64,000 nucleotides of DNA from Jejuia sp047345485 (GTDB lineage Bacteria > Bacteroidota > Bacteroidia > Flavobacteriales > Flavobacteriaceae), in NCBI RefSeq assembly GCF_047345485.1, contig NZ_JBLFEN010000001.1, positions 620,001 to 684,000 on the forward strand, given 5' to 3'. Of the stretch, positions 1 through 9,624 are shown one piece after another; position 1 is the first letter of the stretch, and each line of letters starts with the position of its first letter. The notes under the pieces were generated by a model. That model was given only the letters and a program-made list of their open reading frames with translations. It had not been told where the DNA came from and did not search any database. The position numbers and the translations under genes are program-made.

Positions 1-1351
1 TTAGTCCTATTTCTAATATTGAGCCGTCTTCAGAAGGTAATTTATAGTCTATTTGGCCCGTCACTAATTCAATTTCCTGATCAGAAAACGTTTGAAACCT
101 ATTATCTCTAAAAGACGATGTTGTATTAGGTAGAAAATAACCCGTATCTACATTTTGAAATTCAGAAAAGTCATAATTAGTGTGATGCAAATCTATAGAT
201 AATTGCTCATCCTCTCTTTTAAATTTATGAATATAACCCAAAGAAAAAGCAAGGTTAAATTTTTCAGAGACTAAATTATTAAAGGTTCTAAAAGAAGAGT
301 CTAAAACCTTATTAGCCCCAAAAACGTCTGTTAAGCTATTAACTCGTGTTTTAGAATTATCTCTTGGCGCTATTAACGTATTTGCAGAAAAATTTAAACT
401 ATTCCTATCATCAAAATCATAATTTAAAGTTCCTGTAATATTTTGGTTATCAGATTCTTTATCTCTTCTAAAATCGGTTTCCCAAGTAGATGTAACCGTA
501 TTGTTATCAATAAAGTTAACCTCTTCTAAATTATTTCTAAAATCTTTTCGCGGGCTAATATTATAATTAACATAAGCACTTAATTTTTTAGATTTAAAAA
601 AGTGACTTGTACCCAAAGAAAATTTTGGAAATTGAAATCCCTGTTGGTAATTTCCAAAAACACTACCATGATACCCTGCAATAATATTTTTACTTGTTTT
701 TATGTTAAGTACTGCACCACCTTCGGCATCATATTTAGCTGGTGGGTTAGTTATAACTTCAATAGTTTTTATATTATTAGCTGGTGTAGCTTCTAACAGT
801 TGCAATACTTCAGCACTTGATAAATGTACGCGCCTATCGTTAATATAAACTATAGGAGGTGTGTTTTTAACAGAAATTGAACCATCACTTACAATAACAC
901 CAGGGGTGTGTTTTAACACATCTAAAACATTAGAGTTGGAGAGTGTAGAATTCTCTATATCAAAAATTAATCTATCAACTAAACGCTTTACTGTTGGTCG
1001 TTTTGCAGTGACTACCACACCTTCAAGATTTTCATACTGCTCATTTAAGATAATATCCTTAAAATTCACATTACCAATTAACTTAATTTTACTAGAAAAT
1101 TTGTTATATCCTAAATAACTGATTTTTATAATATAGGTTGATGGTTTTAAATTTTCCAACTTAAAAAAACCACTATCTTCAGTTGTTGTTCCTGAGATTA
1201 TATTAGAACCCACAGTATCCTCAATAACTACATTAGCATAAGGTATTGGTACATTGTTTTTATCTTTAACAACCCCTTCAATAATATAGCTTTGAGAGAA
1301 CCCTGTTAAGAAAGACAAAAAAAATAAGAGAGATGTAGTTATAAAACGCAT
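1..1351 (-). CDS. Outer-membrane TonB-dependent receptor-like protein, 3' end cut off by the window
   Basis: The gene reads leftward from ATG at 1351 and is still open at base 1, so only about 450 N-terminal residues are present. A signal peptide (MRFITTSLLFFLSFLTGFSQ) is followed by a CarboxypepD_reg-like beta-sandwich of about 90 residues (GVVKDKNNVPIPYANV). Next comes a TonB plug domain (VLDVLKHTPGVIV, then IEVITNPPAKYDAEGGAVLN). After that come alternating strands typical of the OMP_b-brl_3 barrel. Proteins of this type sit in the outer membrane, but the ligand cannot be told from the sequence and some members are not proven TonB-dependent. It is transcribed divergently from the alanine dehydrogenase gene. 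No frameshift was seen in the visible part. Confidence 0.85.
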   Translation of the reverse strand, partial: MRFITTSLLFFLSFLTGFSQSYIIEGVVKDKNNVPIPYANVVIEDTVGSNIISGTTTEDSGFFKLENLKPSTYIIKISYLGYNKFSSKIKLIGNVNFKDIILNEQYENLEGVVVTAKRPTVKRLVDRLIFDIENSTLSNSNVLDVLKHTPGVIVSDGSISVKNTPPIVYINDRRVHLSSAEVLQLLEATPANNIKTIEVITNPPAKYDAEGGAVLNIKTSKNIIAGYHGSVFGNYQQGFQFPKFSLGTSHFFKSKKLSAYVNYNISPRKDFRNNLEEVNFIDNNTVTSTWETDFRRDKESDNQNITGTLNYDFDDRNSLNFSANTLIAPRDNSKTRVNSLTDVFGANKVLDSSFRTFNNLVSEKFNLAFSLGYIHKFKREDEQLSIDLHHTNYDFSEFQNVDTGYFLPNTTSSFRDNRFQTFSDQEIELVTGQIDYKLPSEDGSILEIGL

Positions 1352-1365
1352 AGACTATTACTAAA

Positions 1366-1373
1366 CAAAATTA
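1366..1373 (-). promoter_or_regulatory. Putative -7 promoter element of the receptor gene
   Basis: On the minus strand this reads TAATTTTG, an exact match to the Bacteroidota -7 consensus TAnnTTTG, 14 bases before the start codon. No convincing -33 TTG partner was found. Confidence 0.45.
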
Positions 1374-1528
1374 GAACAATTAAATTGAAACTAAATGGGT
1401 AAATACCACATATTATTTGTTGCTTACTCTTACAAAATTAAATTAATAGGTAAAACAACTAAATAATTCTCTTTCAAAATATATAATACCCAAAAATATT
1501 TGTAATTTCAATTTTGCTAAATATACCT

Positions 1529-2731
1529 ATGATGTCTGAATCTTTGTCGCCATTTACTAAGCAACAACTACTTCCACAAGAAGAAAAACTAGAAATTTTA
1601 AAACATAAACGACAATTATATATTGGCGTACCAAAAGAAACTACGCACCAAGAGAATCGTATTTGCTTAACACCCGATGCTGTATCTGCTTTAGTAAGTA
1701 ATGGTCATAAAGTTTTAATTGAATCTGGAGCTGGAAAAGGAGCAAGATTTAGTGATAAAGATTATAGTGAAGCTGGGGCGAAAATCTCAAACGACACCTC
1801 CAAAGTATATTCGTGCCCAATGGTGTTAAAAGTAGAGCCACCAAGTTTAGAAGAAATTAATTTGATGAACCCGCAAGCAATTTTAATTTCTGCGTTACAA
1901 CTAAAAACAAGAACTAAGAAGTATTTTGAAGCTTTAGCCGCAAAACGTATTACAGCCTTAGCTTTTGAATTTATAAAAGATGAAGATGGTACATACCCTG
2001 CAGTTCGTTCATTAAGTGAAATTGCGGGTACAGCTTCTGTTTTAATAGCGTCAGAATTATTGTCCAATGATAAAGATAGTTTGGGCTTAATGCTTGGGAA
2101 TATTAGTGGCGTACCTCCTATTGAAGTAGTTATTTTAGGTGCCGGAACCGTTGGAGAATATGCTGCAAGAAGTGCCATTGGTTTAGGTGCAGGAATTAAA
2201 GTTTTTGATAATTCTATAACTAAGCTTAGGCGTATACAAACCAACTTAGGAAGATCATTATTTACTTCAACCATACAACCAAAAAATTTACTCAAAGCCT
2301 TAAAAAGATGTGATGTGGTTATTGGTGCGGTAAGAGGCACTAATAGAGCGCCTGTTGTTGTATCTGACAGCATGGTGGGGCACATGAAAAAAGGAGCTGT
2401 TATTATTGATGTAAGTATAGATATGGGCGGTTGTTTTGAAACTAGTGAAGTAACCTCTCACTTAAAACCTACATTTGTTAAACATGGTGTAATTCATTAT
2501 TGTGTGCCAAATATACCTGCCAGATACTCAAGAACAGCATCTGTTTCTATTAGTAACATTTTTACACCTTATTTAATGAAAATTGCTGAAGACGGCGGTA
2601 TAGAAAATTCCTTAAGGTTTGACAAAGGTTTAAAAAATGGGTTGTATTTTTACCACGGAATTTTAACAAATAAATCTGTTGGCGAGTGGTATGATTTAAA
2701 ACACAGTGATATTAATCTATTGATTTTTTAA
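1529..2731 (+). CDS. ald: Alanine dehydrogenase / PNT family protein
   Basis: The 400-residue protein has the AlaDH/PNT N-terminal domain (GVPKETTHQENRICLTPDAV, including the conserved Arg of NRxxLTP). The NAD-binding domain carries GAGTVG near residue 202. Family members oxidatively deaminate L-alanine to pyruvate with NAD. The C-terminal IDVSIDMGGCFET and HYCVPNIPARYSRT motifs are typical of the family and keep the catalytic Asp. The two other active-site residues of characterised enzymes (Lys75 and His96 in the Mycobacterium tuberculosis enzyme) align by eye with Glu103 and Gln124, so the real substrate is less certain. The ATG pair at 1529/1532 was preferred over the in-frame TTG at 1514. 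The short membrane protein that follows is probably co-transcribed. Confidence 0.85.
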   Translation: MMSESLSPFTKQQLLPQEEKLEILKHKRQLYIGVPKETTHQENRICLTPDAVSALVSNGHKVLIESGAGKGARFSDKDYSEAGAKISNDTSKVYSCPMVLKVEPPSLEEINLMNPQAILISALQLKTRTKKYFEALAAKRITALAFEFIKDEDGTYPAVRSLSEIAGTASVLIASELLSNDKDSLGLMLGNISGVPPIEVVILGAGTVGEYAARSAIGLGAGIKVFDNSITKLRRIQTNLGRSLFTSTIQPKNLLKALKRCDVVIGAVRGTNRAPVVVSDSMVGHMKKGAVIIDVSIDMGGCFETSEVTSHLKPTFVKHGVIHYCVPNIPARYSRTASVSISNIFTPYLMKIAEDGGIENSLRFDKGLKNGLYFYHGILTNKSVGEWYDLKHSDINLLIF

Positions 2732-2762
2732 AGCCTACTTCTCCCCCATTCAATTACTATAA

Positions 2763-3122
2763 ATGAAACTAATACAACGTATAGGCTATTATTTAGGTGG
2801 CTTTTCTATTGGGCTAGTAATTCTGGCTTTTTTTTTAAGTGGCAAAAAAACCTCTTGTGCCTATGGCCCTGAAGCAAGAGTGCTAAAGAATATTACTTCA
2901 AAACCTTTTAAATATTCAGAAGCTATTTTAAATAAACTAGATACATTAAAGATTAATGAATTATTAAAAACAGGAGATGTTAATTTCTCAAAAAGTACAC
3001 CTCGACAAACACCTTGCGGTATTTACTTAATTGAAAATGAGTTGAATGATAAAGAGATTGAAATATCAGTTCAAAACTGTGATAGTTTAGTAACCATCAT
3101 AAATTTATCTTCTATAGAATGA
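2763..3122 (+). CDS. Small membrane-anchored protein, possibly DUF4258 family
   Basis: This is a 119-residue protein with one N-terminal membrane segment (residues about 8-26, GYYLGGFSIGLVILAFFLSG). A hydrophilic domain with two or three cysteines follows. I associate proteins of this appearance next to alanine dehydrogenase genes in flavobacteria with the DUF4258 label, but I recall this from general knowledge and could not search. Its stop codon overlaps the start of the sugar transferase gene (ATGA), so translation is probably coupled. Function unknown. Confidence 0.7.
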   Translation: MKLIQRIGYYLGGFSIGLVILAFFLSGKKTSCAYGPEARVLKNITSKPFKYSEAILNKLDTLKINELLKTGDVNFSKSTPRQTPCGIYLIENELNDKEIEISVQNCDSLVTIINLSSIE

Positions 3123-3712
3123 TAAAGCGTGTATTTGATTTTATTTTTGCTCTACTAAGTTTAATTATTTTATTCCCTATTTTATTTTTAATTGCTGTAA
3201 TTATAACCTTAAACTCTAAAGGTTCTGCTTTATTTATTCAAGAACGCGTTGGGCAACATAACAAACCATTTAATATATATAAATTTCGTACTATGTATGT
3301 TAAGTCTCAAAAAAAAGGACTTTTAACTATTGGAGATCATGATGCTAGGGTAACAAAATTTGGCTATTTCTTAAGAAAATATAAAATTGATGAATTCCCC
3401 CAACTTTTAAATATTATTAAAGGTGATATGAGTTTTGTTGGCCCAAGACCAGAATTGAGGTATTATGTTAACTTTTATAAACCAGAAGACTTAATTATTT
3501 ATAATTTAAAACCAGGTATTACTGGATTAGCTTCTTTAAAGTACAGAAATGAGGTAGAATTATTAAAAAAAGCAGATGATCCTGAAGCTTATTTTATAAC
3601 TACAATTATTCCTGATAAACTTAGGTACAATAAACTATACTTAAAAAAACGAAACTTCTTTTTTGATTTAAAATTGATATTAATAACAATATTTCGTGTA
3701 ATTTTTAGGTAA
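3119..3712 (+). CDS. Small bacterial sugar transferase (initiating phosphoglycosyltransferase)
   Basis: At 197 residues this is a short PglC-like monotopic phosphoglycosyltransferase. It would transfer a sugar phosphate from a UDP-sugar to undecaprenyl phosphate at the inner face of the cytoplasmic membrane. One N-terminal hydrophobic re-entrant segment (residues about 7-30) precedes the basic IYKFRTM motif. DEFPQLLNIIKGDMSFVGP supplies the catalytic Asp-Glu pair, and LKPGITGLASL follows. It overlaps the preceding gene by four bases and sits 70 bases before a CapD-type enzyme that may make its donor sugar. Two paralogues lie at 34916 and 36160. The donor sugar is unknown. Confidence 0.9.
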   Translation: MIKRVFDFIFALLSLIILFPILFLIAVIITLNSKGSALFIQERVGQHNKPFNIYKFRTMYVKSQKKGLLTIGDHDARVTKFGYFLRKYKIDEFPQLLNIIKGDMSFVGPRPELRYYVNFYKPEDLIIYNLKPGITGLASLKYRNEVELLKKADDPEAYFITTIIPDKLRYNKLYLKKRNFFFDLKLILITIFRVIFR

Positions 3713-3782
3713 TTATTTAATCAACTTTGGATTATCCTTTTATTATTGATATTTTTCGAATGTTATAATAAGTTTAAAATCA

Positions 3783-4847
3783 ATGACTAATCCCAATTTT
3801 GAAAGCATTAAAAATTTACTTGATACTTCTGGTTTATTATCCAAAAATACGATACCACAAAAAACGCCTATAAACTATGATTTTTCAGGTGAAACCCTTT
3901 TAATAACTGGAGCTGCTGGCTCTATAGGAAGTGGCTTATGTAATTTATTATTTACTTCTAATTTTAAACGTTTGATTTTAGTTGATAATGCTGAAACTCC
4001 TCTATTTTACTTAAAAAACAGTATAAATCTTAAAGAAAAAAATAATGTTGAGTTTATACTGGGTGATATTAGAGATAAACCTCAAATGTCTTATATTTTT
4101 GAAACCTTCAAACCCACTTACATTTTTCATACTGCTGCATATAAGCATGTATCAATAGTTGAAGAAAACCCCTTTGCAGCCATTAAAACTAATATTCTTG
4201 CAACAAAGTTACTTTCAAAATTGGCAATAGAGCACAACTCTAAACGTTTTATATTTATTTCTACAGATAAAGCTGTTAACCCAGTTGGAGTTATGGGGAT
4301 GACAAAATTAATTTCTGAAAACTATCTATCACAACTCAATAGTAATACAACACAATTTATTTCTGCTCGCTTTGGTAATATTTTTGGCTCAAATGGATCA
4401 GTAGTACCATTATTTATAAGTCAACTTAAAAATGGAAAAGATATAACTATTACTAATAAAAATGTTAGTAGATTGTTTATTGATAAAACCAAAGCTTGTC
4501 GTTTAATATTAGAGTTAGTAAAACTTGATATGCTTAATTATGCAAAAGTTTCTTTTGAAATGGGTGCACCTATTAGAATAATAGATTTAGCTAAAGTACT
4601 TATTTCTGAATTTGAAACTATCAAAAAAACGTCTGCTAAAATTAATATTTCAGAGTTATCAGAAGGTGAAAAGTTACATGAATCGATTATCTCTAAAAGC
4701 GAACAATTAATCTTAACCTCAAATAAAAACATATATTATATAGCTGAAAATCATCATAAAATAGACTTACAAGAACTTGAAACTATCAACCAGAATACAA
4801 CTAATTATGATGTTAAAGACATCCTCAAAAAACTATGTAAAACCTAA
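3783..4847 (+). CDS. Soluble CapD/FlaA1-type nucleotide-sugar dehydratase or epimerase
   Basis: The 354-residue SDR enzyme has TGAAGSIGSGL near residue 40 for NAD(P) binding. It also has STDKAVNPVGVMGMTK and SARFGNIFGSNGSVVPLF, hallmarks of the polysaccharide-biosynthesis CapD family. It lacks the N-terminal membrane region of the full-length paralogue at 10462 and resembles the short, soluble PseB/CapE forms. Likely reactions are 4,6-dehydration of UDP-GlcNAc, with or without C5 epimerisation. Its 3' end overlaps the convergent proline dehydrogenase gene by four bases. It probably works with the sugar transferase just upstream. Confidence 0.85.
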   Translation: MTNPNFESIKNLLDTSGLLSKNTIPQKTPINYDFSGETLLITGAAGSIGSGLCNLLFTSNFKRLILVDNAETPLFYLKNSINLKEKNNVEFILGDIRDKPQMSYIFETFKPTYIFHTAAYKHVSIVEENPFAAIKTNILATKLLSKLAIEHNSKRFIFISTDKAVNPVGVMGMTKLISENYLSQLNSNTTQFISARFGNIFGSNGSVVPLFISQLKNGKDITITNKNVSRLFIDKTKACRLILELVKLDMLNYAKVSFEMGAPIRIIDLAKVLISEFETIKKTSAKINISELSEGEKLHESIISKSEQLILTSNKNIYYIAENHHKIDLQELETINQNTTNYDVKDILKKLCKT

Positions 4848-6019
4848 GCTAGCTTTCTCCTTTTTTTCTCTTTTTTAATAAGGTTTAGCTCTCTTCCTGT
4901 TTGTCCAGCAACTGAAGTATTTTCTTCAGCCCGTCTTATTAAATAAGGCATAACATCTTTAACTGGGCCAAAAGGCATATACTTAGCCACATTATAACCT
5001 AAATGTGACAAGTTAAAACTAATATGATCACTCATACCATATAATTGTCCAAACCAAACACGAGGATCATTATTTAAAATCTGGTTTTTAGCCATTAACT
5101 CTGTTAGTAAATATGAGCTTTCCTCATTATGTGTGCCTGCAAAAACCGATATACAATCTAAATGTTCAATAATATATCGTAAACCAGTATTAAAATTTTC
5201 ATCGGTTAGCTCTTTACTTTTGCATATTGGCGATTCGTAATTCTTATCTTTTGCACTTTCATTTTCTTTTTCTATATAAGCACCTCGCACTAGTTTGTAA
5301 CCAAGATAGTACCCTTCAGCTTTTGCTCTTGCGTGTTCTTTCTGCAAAAAAGTCATTCTATCATGTCTGTACATTTGCAAGGTATTATAAACAACAGGTT
5401 TTTCTGTATTATATATTTTCATCATTTTAGTTACTAAAGCATCAGCTGCATCTTGTATCCAACTTTCTTCAGCATCAATTAAAACTGCAACATCATACGC
5501 CTTTGCCTTTTTACATACCGCATCAAAACGAGCCTCTATCCTTTTCCATTCTTCAATTTCATTATTATTCAATTCTAAATTTTTATTTTTCTTTTCATAT
5601 AAACCAAAACGTCCAAAACCAGACGGCTTAAAGACTGCTATAGGTATAGCATCCAAAGCTTTTGCAAATTCTATAATATTTAAAACAGTATCTAAGGCAC
5701 TATCAAACTCCTGTTCATTTTCTTTACCTTCAACTGAATAATCTAACACAGAGCTTACACCTTTATCATACATGCTATGTATTACTGGTAAACAATCTTC
5801 TTCATTTATCCCTCCACAAAAATGATCAAATACGGTTGAACGAATTAAACCTTCAATAGGCAAATTTGCTTTTAAGGCAAAATTTGTAGCTGCAGTACCA
5901 ATTCTAACTAATGGCTCAATTGATATCATCTTAAATAAAAAATAAGCGCGTTCTAGTTGAGAATCATTTTTTAAGCTAAAAGCAATCTCAGTATTATCAA
6001 AGGTATTCTTGTTAATCAT
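4844..6019 (-). CDS. Proline dehydrogenase (monofunctional)
   Basis: The 391-residue protein is an FAD-dependent proline dehydrogenase, oxidising L-proline to pyrroline-5-carboxylate and passing electrons to the membrane quinone pool. The sequence has the barrel motif KLVRGAYIEKE and, near residue 362, LIRRAEENTS, whose Arg pair and Glu bind the substrate in PRODH enzymes. There is no aldehyde dehydrogenase domain, so it is not a bifunctional PutA, and no DNA-binding domain. It is convergent with the CapD gene and divergent from aroB. The start is placed at the ATG followed by INKNTFDN, 15 bases after a good -7 element. Confidence 0.93.
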   Translation of the reverse strand: MINKNTFDNTEIAFSLKNDSQLERAYFLFKMISIEPLVRIGTAATNFALKANLPIEGLIRSTVFDHFCGGINEEDCLPVIHSMYDKGVSSVLDYSVEGKENEQEFDSALDTVLNIIEFAKALDAIPIAVFKPSGFGRFGLYEKKNKNLELNNNEIEEWKRIEARFDAVCKKAKAYDVAVLIDAEESWIQDAADALVTKMMKIYNTEKPVVYNTLQMYRHDRMTFLQKEHARAKAEGYYLGYKLVRGAYIEKENESAKDKNYESPICKSKELTDENFNTGLRYIIEHLDCISVFAGTHNEESSYLLTELMAKNQILNNDPRVWFGQLYGMSDHISFNLSHLGYNVAKYMPFGPVKDVMPYLIRRAEENTSVAGQTGRELNLIKKEKKRRKLA

Positions 6020-6033
6020 AATCTACTTTTTCA

Positions 6034-6041
6034 CAAAGATA
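6034..6041 (-). promoter_or_regulatory. Putative -7 promoter element of proline dehydrogenase
   Basis: The minus strand reads TATCTTTG, an exact TAnnTTTG match, 14 bases upstream of the proline dehydrogenase start. No clear -33 element was seen. Confidence 0.5.
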
Positions 6042-6110
6042 ATTATACTCAAATTACCTTTTTTGTTAAAAACTACTTAATTTCGCAGGCTAATAATCAA
6101 GTGATTTTTT

Positions 6111-7178
6111 ATGGATTCCATAACAGCAAATAATGGCATTATTCATTTTAACAACGTGTGTTATCCAAAACTCAACACACATATAAAAGAACATAATTTC
6201 TCAAAAATTTTTATTCTTGTTGACAGCAATACTCATGAGTGTTGTCTACCATATTTTATGTCTAATTTAGAATATAAAGGTAGCATTGAAATTATAGAAA
6301 TTGAAGCTGGAGAAATTCATAAAACTATTGATACTTGTGTTGGAGTTTGGAACACCTTATCTGAGTTAGATGGTGATAGAAAAAGTTTACTTATAAATAT
6401 TGGTGGTGGTGTTGTTACAGATTTAGGAGGGTTTGTAGCTTCAACATTTAAAAGAGGTATTGCTTACATTAATATACCTACATCTTTATTGGCAATGGTA
6501 GATGCCTCTGTAGGTGGAAAAACTGGTGTAGATTTAGGAACTTTAAAAAACCAAATAGGTGTTATAAGTACTCCAGATATAGTTTTAATTGACACTAATT
6601 ATTTAGATACATTACCACAAGAACAAATGCGATCTGGGTTAGCTGAAATGTTAAAACACGGACTAATAAGTAGTGAAGAATATTGGAACAAGTTTACTAA
6701 TTTTTCTGAATTATCATTAAAAGATTTAGATGTTTTAATTTACGAATCTGTACTTATAAAAAAGGCTGTGGTTGATGCTGATCCCTTTGAAAACAGCTTA
6801 AGAAAAACATTAAATTTCGGGCATACTCTAGGACATGCTATAGAGTCTTATTTTTTAAGTAATTCTAGTAAAAAAGATTTATTACATGGGGAAGCTATTG
6901 CTATAGGTATGATTTTAGCCCTTTATATATCAGAAAAACTGGTTGGTTTTCCAACTCTAAAATCCCAAAGTATTAAAGATTTATTTAGAACATACTATGG
7001 AAAAGTTGATTTTAATGATGAAGACTATGATCCAATAATTGAGCTCTTAAAATATGATAAAAAGAACTCTCATGGAAACATAAACTTTGTTTTACTTGAA
7101 GATATTGGAAAAGCTAAAATTGATTGCTTAGTGGAGGAGTCACTAATCCTAGAAGCGTTTAAATATTATTTAAAATAA
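6111..7178 (+). CDS. aroB: 3-dehydroquinate synthase
   Basis: This 355-residue enzyme carries out the second step of the shikimate pathway, converting DAHP to 3-dehydroquinate in the cytoplasm with NAD and a divalent metal. Recognisable motifs are INIGGGVVTDLGGFVAST for NAD binding and PTSLLAMVDASVGGKTGVD. The metal ligands lie in GLAEMLKHG (Glu, about residue 178), NFGHTLGHAIES and LLHGEAIAIGM. Length and order are normal for the family. The gene stands alone, divergent from proline dehydrogenase and ended by the hairpin at 7190-7227. Confidence 0.96.
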   Translation: MDSITANNGIIHFNNVCYPKLNTHIKEHNFSKIFILVDSNTHECCLPYFMSNLEYKGSIEIIEIEAGEIHKTIDTCVGVWNTLSELDGDRKSLLINIGGGVVTDLGGFVASTFKRGIAYINIPTSLLAMVDASVGGKTGVDLGTLKNQIGVISTPDIVLIDTNYLDTLPQEQMRSGLAEMLKHGLISSEEYWNKFTNFSELSLKDLDVLIYESVLIKKAVVDADPFENSLRKTLNFGHTLGHAIESYFLSNSSKKDLLHGEAIAIGMILALYISEKLVGFPTLKSQSIKDLFRTYYGKVDFNDEDYDPIIELLKYDKKNSHGNINFVLLEDIGKAKIDCLVEESLILEAFKYYLK

Positions 7179-7189
7179 AAAAAAGTATT

Positions 7190-7227
7190 AAAAAAACCAG
7201 TTAATAGTTTTATTAACTGGCTTTATA
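7190..7227. terminator. Bidirectional hairpin terminator between aroB and the Wzc-like gene
   Basis: A perfect 10-base stem (CCAGTTAATA at 7197-7206 with TATTAACTGG at 7211-7220) and a 4-base loop are flanked by an A-run on the left and a T-rich stretch on the right. It lies between two convergent genes, so it can serve both. Confidence 0.75.
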
Positions 7228-7242
7228 TTTATAGTAATTGTT

Positions 7243-9612
7243 TTAGAACCACCGTTTTTTTGTTGGTGTACCATAGTAACCATATTTAGCACCGTATCCA
7301 AAATTTGATTGTTTAACATCATTTACTACCAGCATCATTCCATTTAATTTTTTATCATCATGAAGCTCATTAGCAAAATTCAATATTTCTTTTTCTGTAT
7401 AATTAGCTCTAGTAAGGTATATTGTATGTCCAGCATACTCACTAATTAAAATGGTATCTGTTACTAACATTGAAGGTGCTGTATCAACAATTACATAATC
7501 ATATTGTTGTGATACACTATCAAACAATTCTTTAACCCTATCTCCCATTAACAACTCTGCTGGGTTTGGTGGTACTTTACCAGAAAGTAAAACATCAACT
7601 TTAATATCATTTATTAAATGTGTGTTGATAGTGTCTTCAACTTTAATAGAATCATCTACTAAAAACTCTGTTAAACCATTTTTAGCATCTTTATCATTTA
7701 CCTTATTTTTTATAGCCGTGAAAATTTGTGGGTTTCTTATATCTGCACCTATAATCAAAACATTTTTTCCTGTATTGGCAATGGTTAAAGCCATATTCAT
7801 ACTAAAAAACGATTTACCTTCACCATTTATAGTAGAAGTAACAAAAATCACATTATCATAATTTTCAACTTTTCTTCCTTTACGAATATAATCAGCGTTA
7901 GTTCTAATAATTCTAAAGGACTCAGATAAGATTGATCGGTCATTTTTTTCAATTAAAAACTTATCACTTTTAGACATTCTAGGAAGTTCACCTAAGACAG
8001 TCATATTTTTAAGAGCCTTTTGAAGATCTTCTTTATTATGAATTTTTGTATCTAAAATATCTGAAGTGTACATTACACCAAATGGTATACATAAGCCTAC
8101 TAATAGTGCAGCAATAAATGTCATTTTTTTATTTGGCGATACAGGAAAACCACTGCTATAGGCATTATCAATAATTTTAACAGAAGAAGATGTAGAGGTT
8201 AGTGATATTGCTGCTTCCTCTCTTTTTTCTAATAAGAAAAGAAATAACGATTCCTTCGTACCCTGTTCTCTTTCAATATCTCTAGATTTTCGCACTTGTC
8301 CTGGTACTGCATAAACTTTTGAATTTATTTCGCTATATCTATTTTGAAGGCTTTTCATTTTCACCTGCGTAGATTGAGCCAAATTACCAAGGCTTTGATT
8401 TAAACTACTTTTAAGTGTAGCTAACTGCTGATTTAAGTTAGTAATAATTGGATTTCGCTCGGTTGTTGACCCTTTTAGTAAATTATTCTTTTCACTAAGT
8501 ATATCGTTATATTTATTTGTTAAATTTGTTATTGCAGAATTAGCTAAACCAACATCTGAAGGTATATAGTTATTACTTGATGCGTTAGTATCACCAATAA
8601 CGTTTCGCATATAACTAATTTGATTCAATTCTGTTTTTGTTTCAGACAATTCTTGATCTATTTGAGCACTGGAATTAAGGTATAAATCAACCTCAGAGGT
8701 AATATTAGTTAATTTATTGGCCGTTTTAAATCTTTCAATTTTATCATCAACACTAGATAAATCAGTGGCTATCTTATTTATCCTATCATCTATAAAATTA
8801 GAGGCGTTTTTTGACCTTCGATTTTTATCCTCCATTGAGGTTCTATTATACTCTGAAACTAAAGTATTAAGTACAGCAATAGCTCTATTTTTATTTGTGT
8901 CTTTTAAGGATAAGTTTATTACTTTAGAAAACTCTTTAATTTGATTTATAGATACTTTTTCTCTATAATACTCTGCAATTTTATATACAGGACTAACTTT
9001 TACAGACAAAAATTTATCTTTAACTACATTAAAATCACTAAATTTTGGAGTGATAATTACTTCTCCTACAGGTGTTTCTATTGCTTTTCCAAAATAGGAT
9101 TTCTTAGGTAATTCATTTTCATCAAATTTAACATTGAAAGCTTCATTTGATATAAATTCTATAGTAAACTTAAAATTTGCTTGATTAACTATCGAATCAC
9201 TTGCAATAAAATTGATATTAACAGGTGCGTTGTTAAATAATTGCGTATTGTGAAATCGTCCAATATACCCAAATTGTTTATTTAATGATAGTTTTTCAAC
9301 AACACTTTCCATTAACTTTCTAGATTTCAAAATCTCTATTTCGTCCTCAGTCTTTTTATTTTCTGCATCAGAAAAACTTTGCAAGTCTCTAAGTAGTTCT
9401 TTACCAGGAGTTCCAGAATTATTATCGCCAATCAACATTATTTTAGCTTGAGCACTATATACAGGTTCTGTATATCTTAAATGAAAATAAGCTAAAACTG
9501 AAAACACAAAAGCACTTAATATAAACCACTTCCAATGCTTTGCGTACCTAAAAATAGCCTTTTTTAAGTTAAAATCTGTTTGGGAAACTTTAGTTTTATC
9601 TGTTATATCCAT
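7243..9612 (-). CDS. Wzc-like chain-length determinant with tyrosine autokinase domain
   Basis: The 789-residue inner-membrane protein should control length and export of the polysaccharide in a Wza/Wzc assembly. A Wzz-type N-terminal segment with TM1 at about residues 29-47 leads into a periplasmic region of about 440 residues with long coiled coils. TM2 lies near residues 494-516. The cytoplasmic BY-kinase has Walker A (TSTINGEGKSFF, about 590), Walker A' (LIIGADIRNP) and Walker B (YVIVDTAPS). The C terminus is Tyr-rich (YGAKYGYYG), matching the autophosphorylated tail of BY-kinases. It follows the Wza-like gene by 12 bases and is the last gene of the leftward cluster. Confidence 0.93.
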   Translation of the reverse strand: MDITDKTKVSQTDFNLKKAIFRYAKHWKWFILSAFVFSVLAYFHLRYTEPVYSAQAKIMLIGDNNSGTPGKELLRDLQSFSDAENKKTEDEIEILKSRKLMESVVEKLSLNKQFGYIGRFHNTQLFNNAPVNINFIASDSIVNQANFKFTIEFISNEAFNVKFDENELPKKSYFGKAIETPVGEVIITPKFSDFNVVKDKFLSVKVSPVYKIAEYYREKVSINQIKEFSKVINLSLKDTNKNRAIAVLNTLVSEYNRTSMEDKNRRSKNASNFIDDRINKIATDLSSVDDKIERFKTANKLTNITSEVDLYLNSSAQIDQELSETKTELNQISYMRNVIGDTNASSNNYIPSDVGLANSAITNLTNKYNDILSEKNNLLKGSTTERNPIITNLNQQLATLKSSLNQSLGNLAQSTQVKMKSLQNRYSEINSKVYAVPGQVRKSRDIEREQGTKESLFLFLLEKREEAAISLTSTSSSVKIIDNAYSSGFPVSPNKKMTFIAALLVGLCIPFGVMYTSDILDTKIHNKEDLQKALKNMTVLGELPRMSKSDKFLIEKNDRSILSESFRIIRTNADYIRKGRKVENYDNVIFVTSTINGEGKSFFSMNMALTIANTGKNVLIIGADIRNPQIFTAIKNKVNDKDAKNGLTEFLVDDSIKVEDTINTHLINDIKVDVLLSGKVPPNPAELLMGDRVKELFDSVSQQYDYVIVDTAPSMLVTDTILISEYAGHTIYLTRANYTEKEILNFANELHDDKKLNGMMLVVNDVKQSNFGYGAKYGYYGTPTKKRWF

Positions 9613-9624
9613 TGGTTTTCACTA

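Noticed and set aside
1514..1528. TTG start extending the alanine dehydrogenase gene by five codons
   Set aside because: Two consecutive ATG codons at 1529 and 1532 are better starts and the extra residues are not expected in the family.
1762..2385. 207-codon open frame on the minus strand inside the alanine dehydrogenase gene
   Set aside because: It lies wholly antisense to a well-recognised gene and shows no motif of its own.
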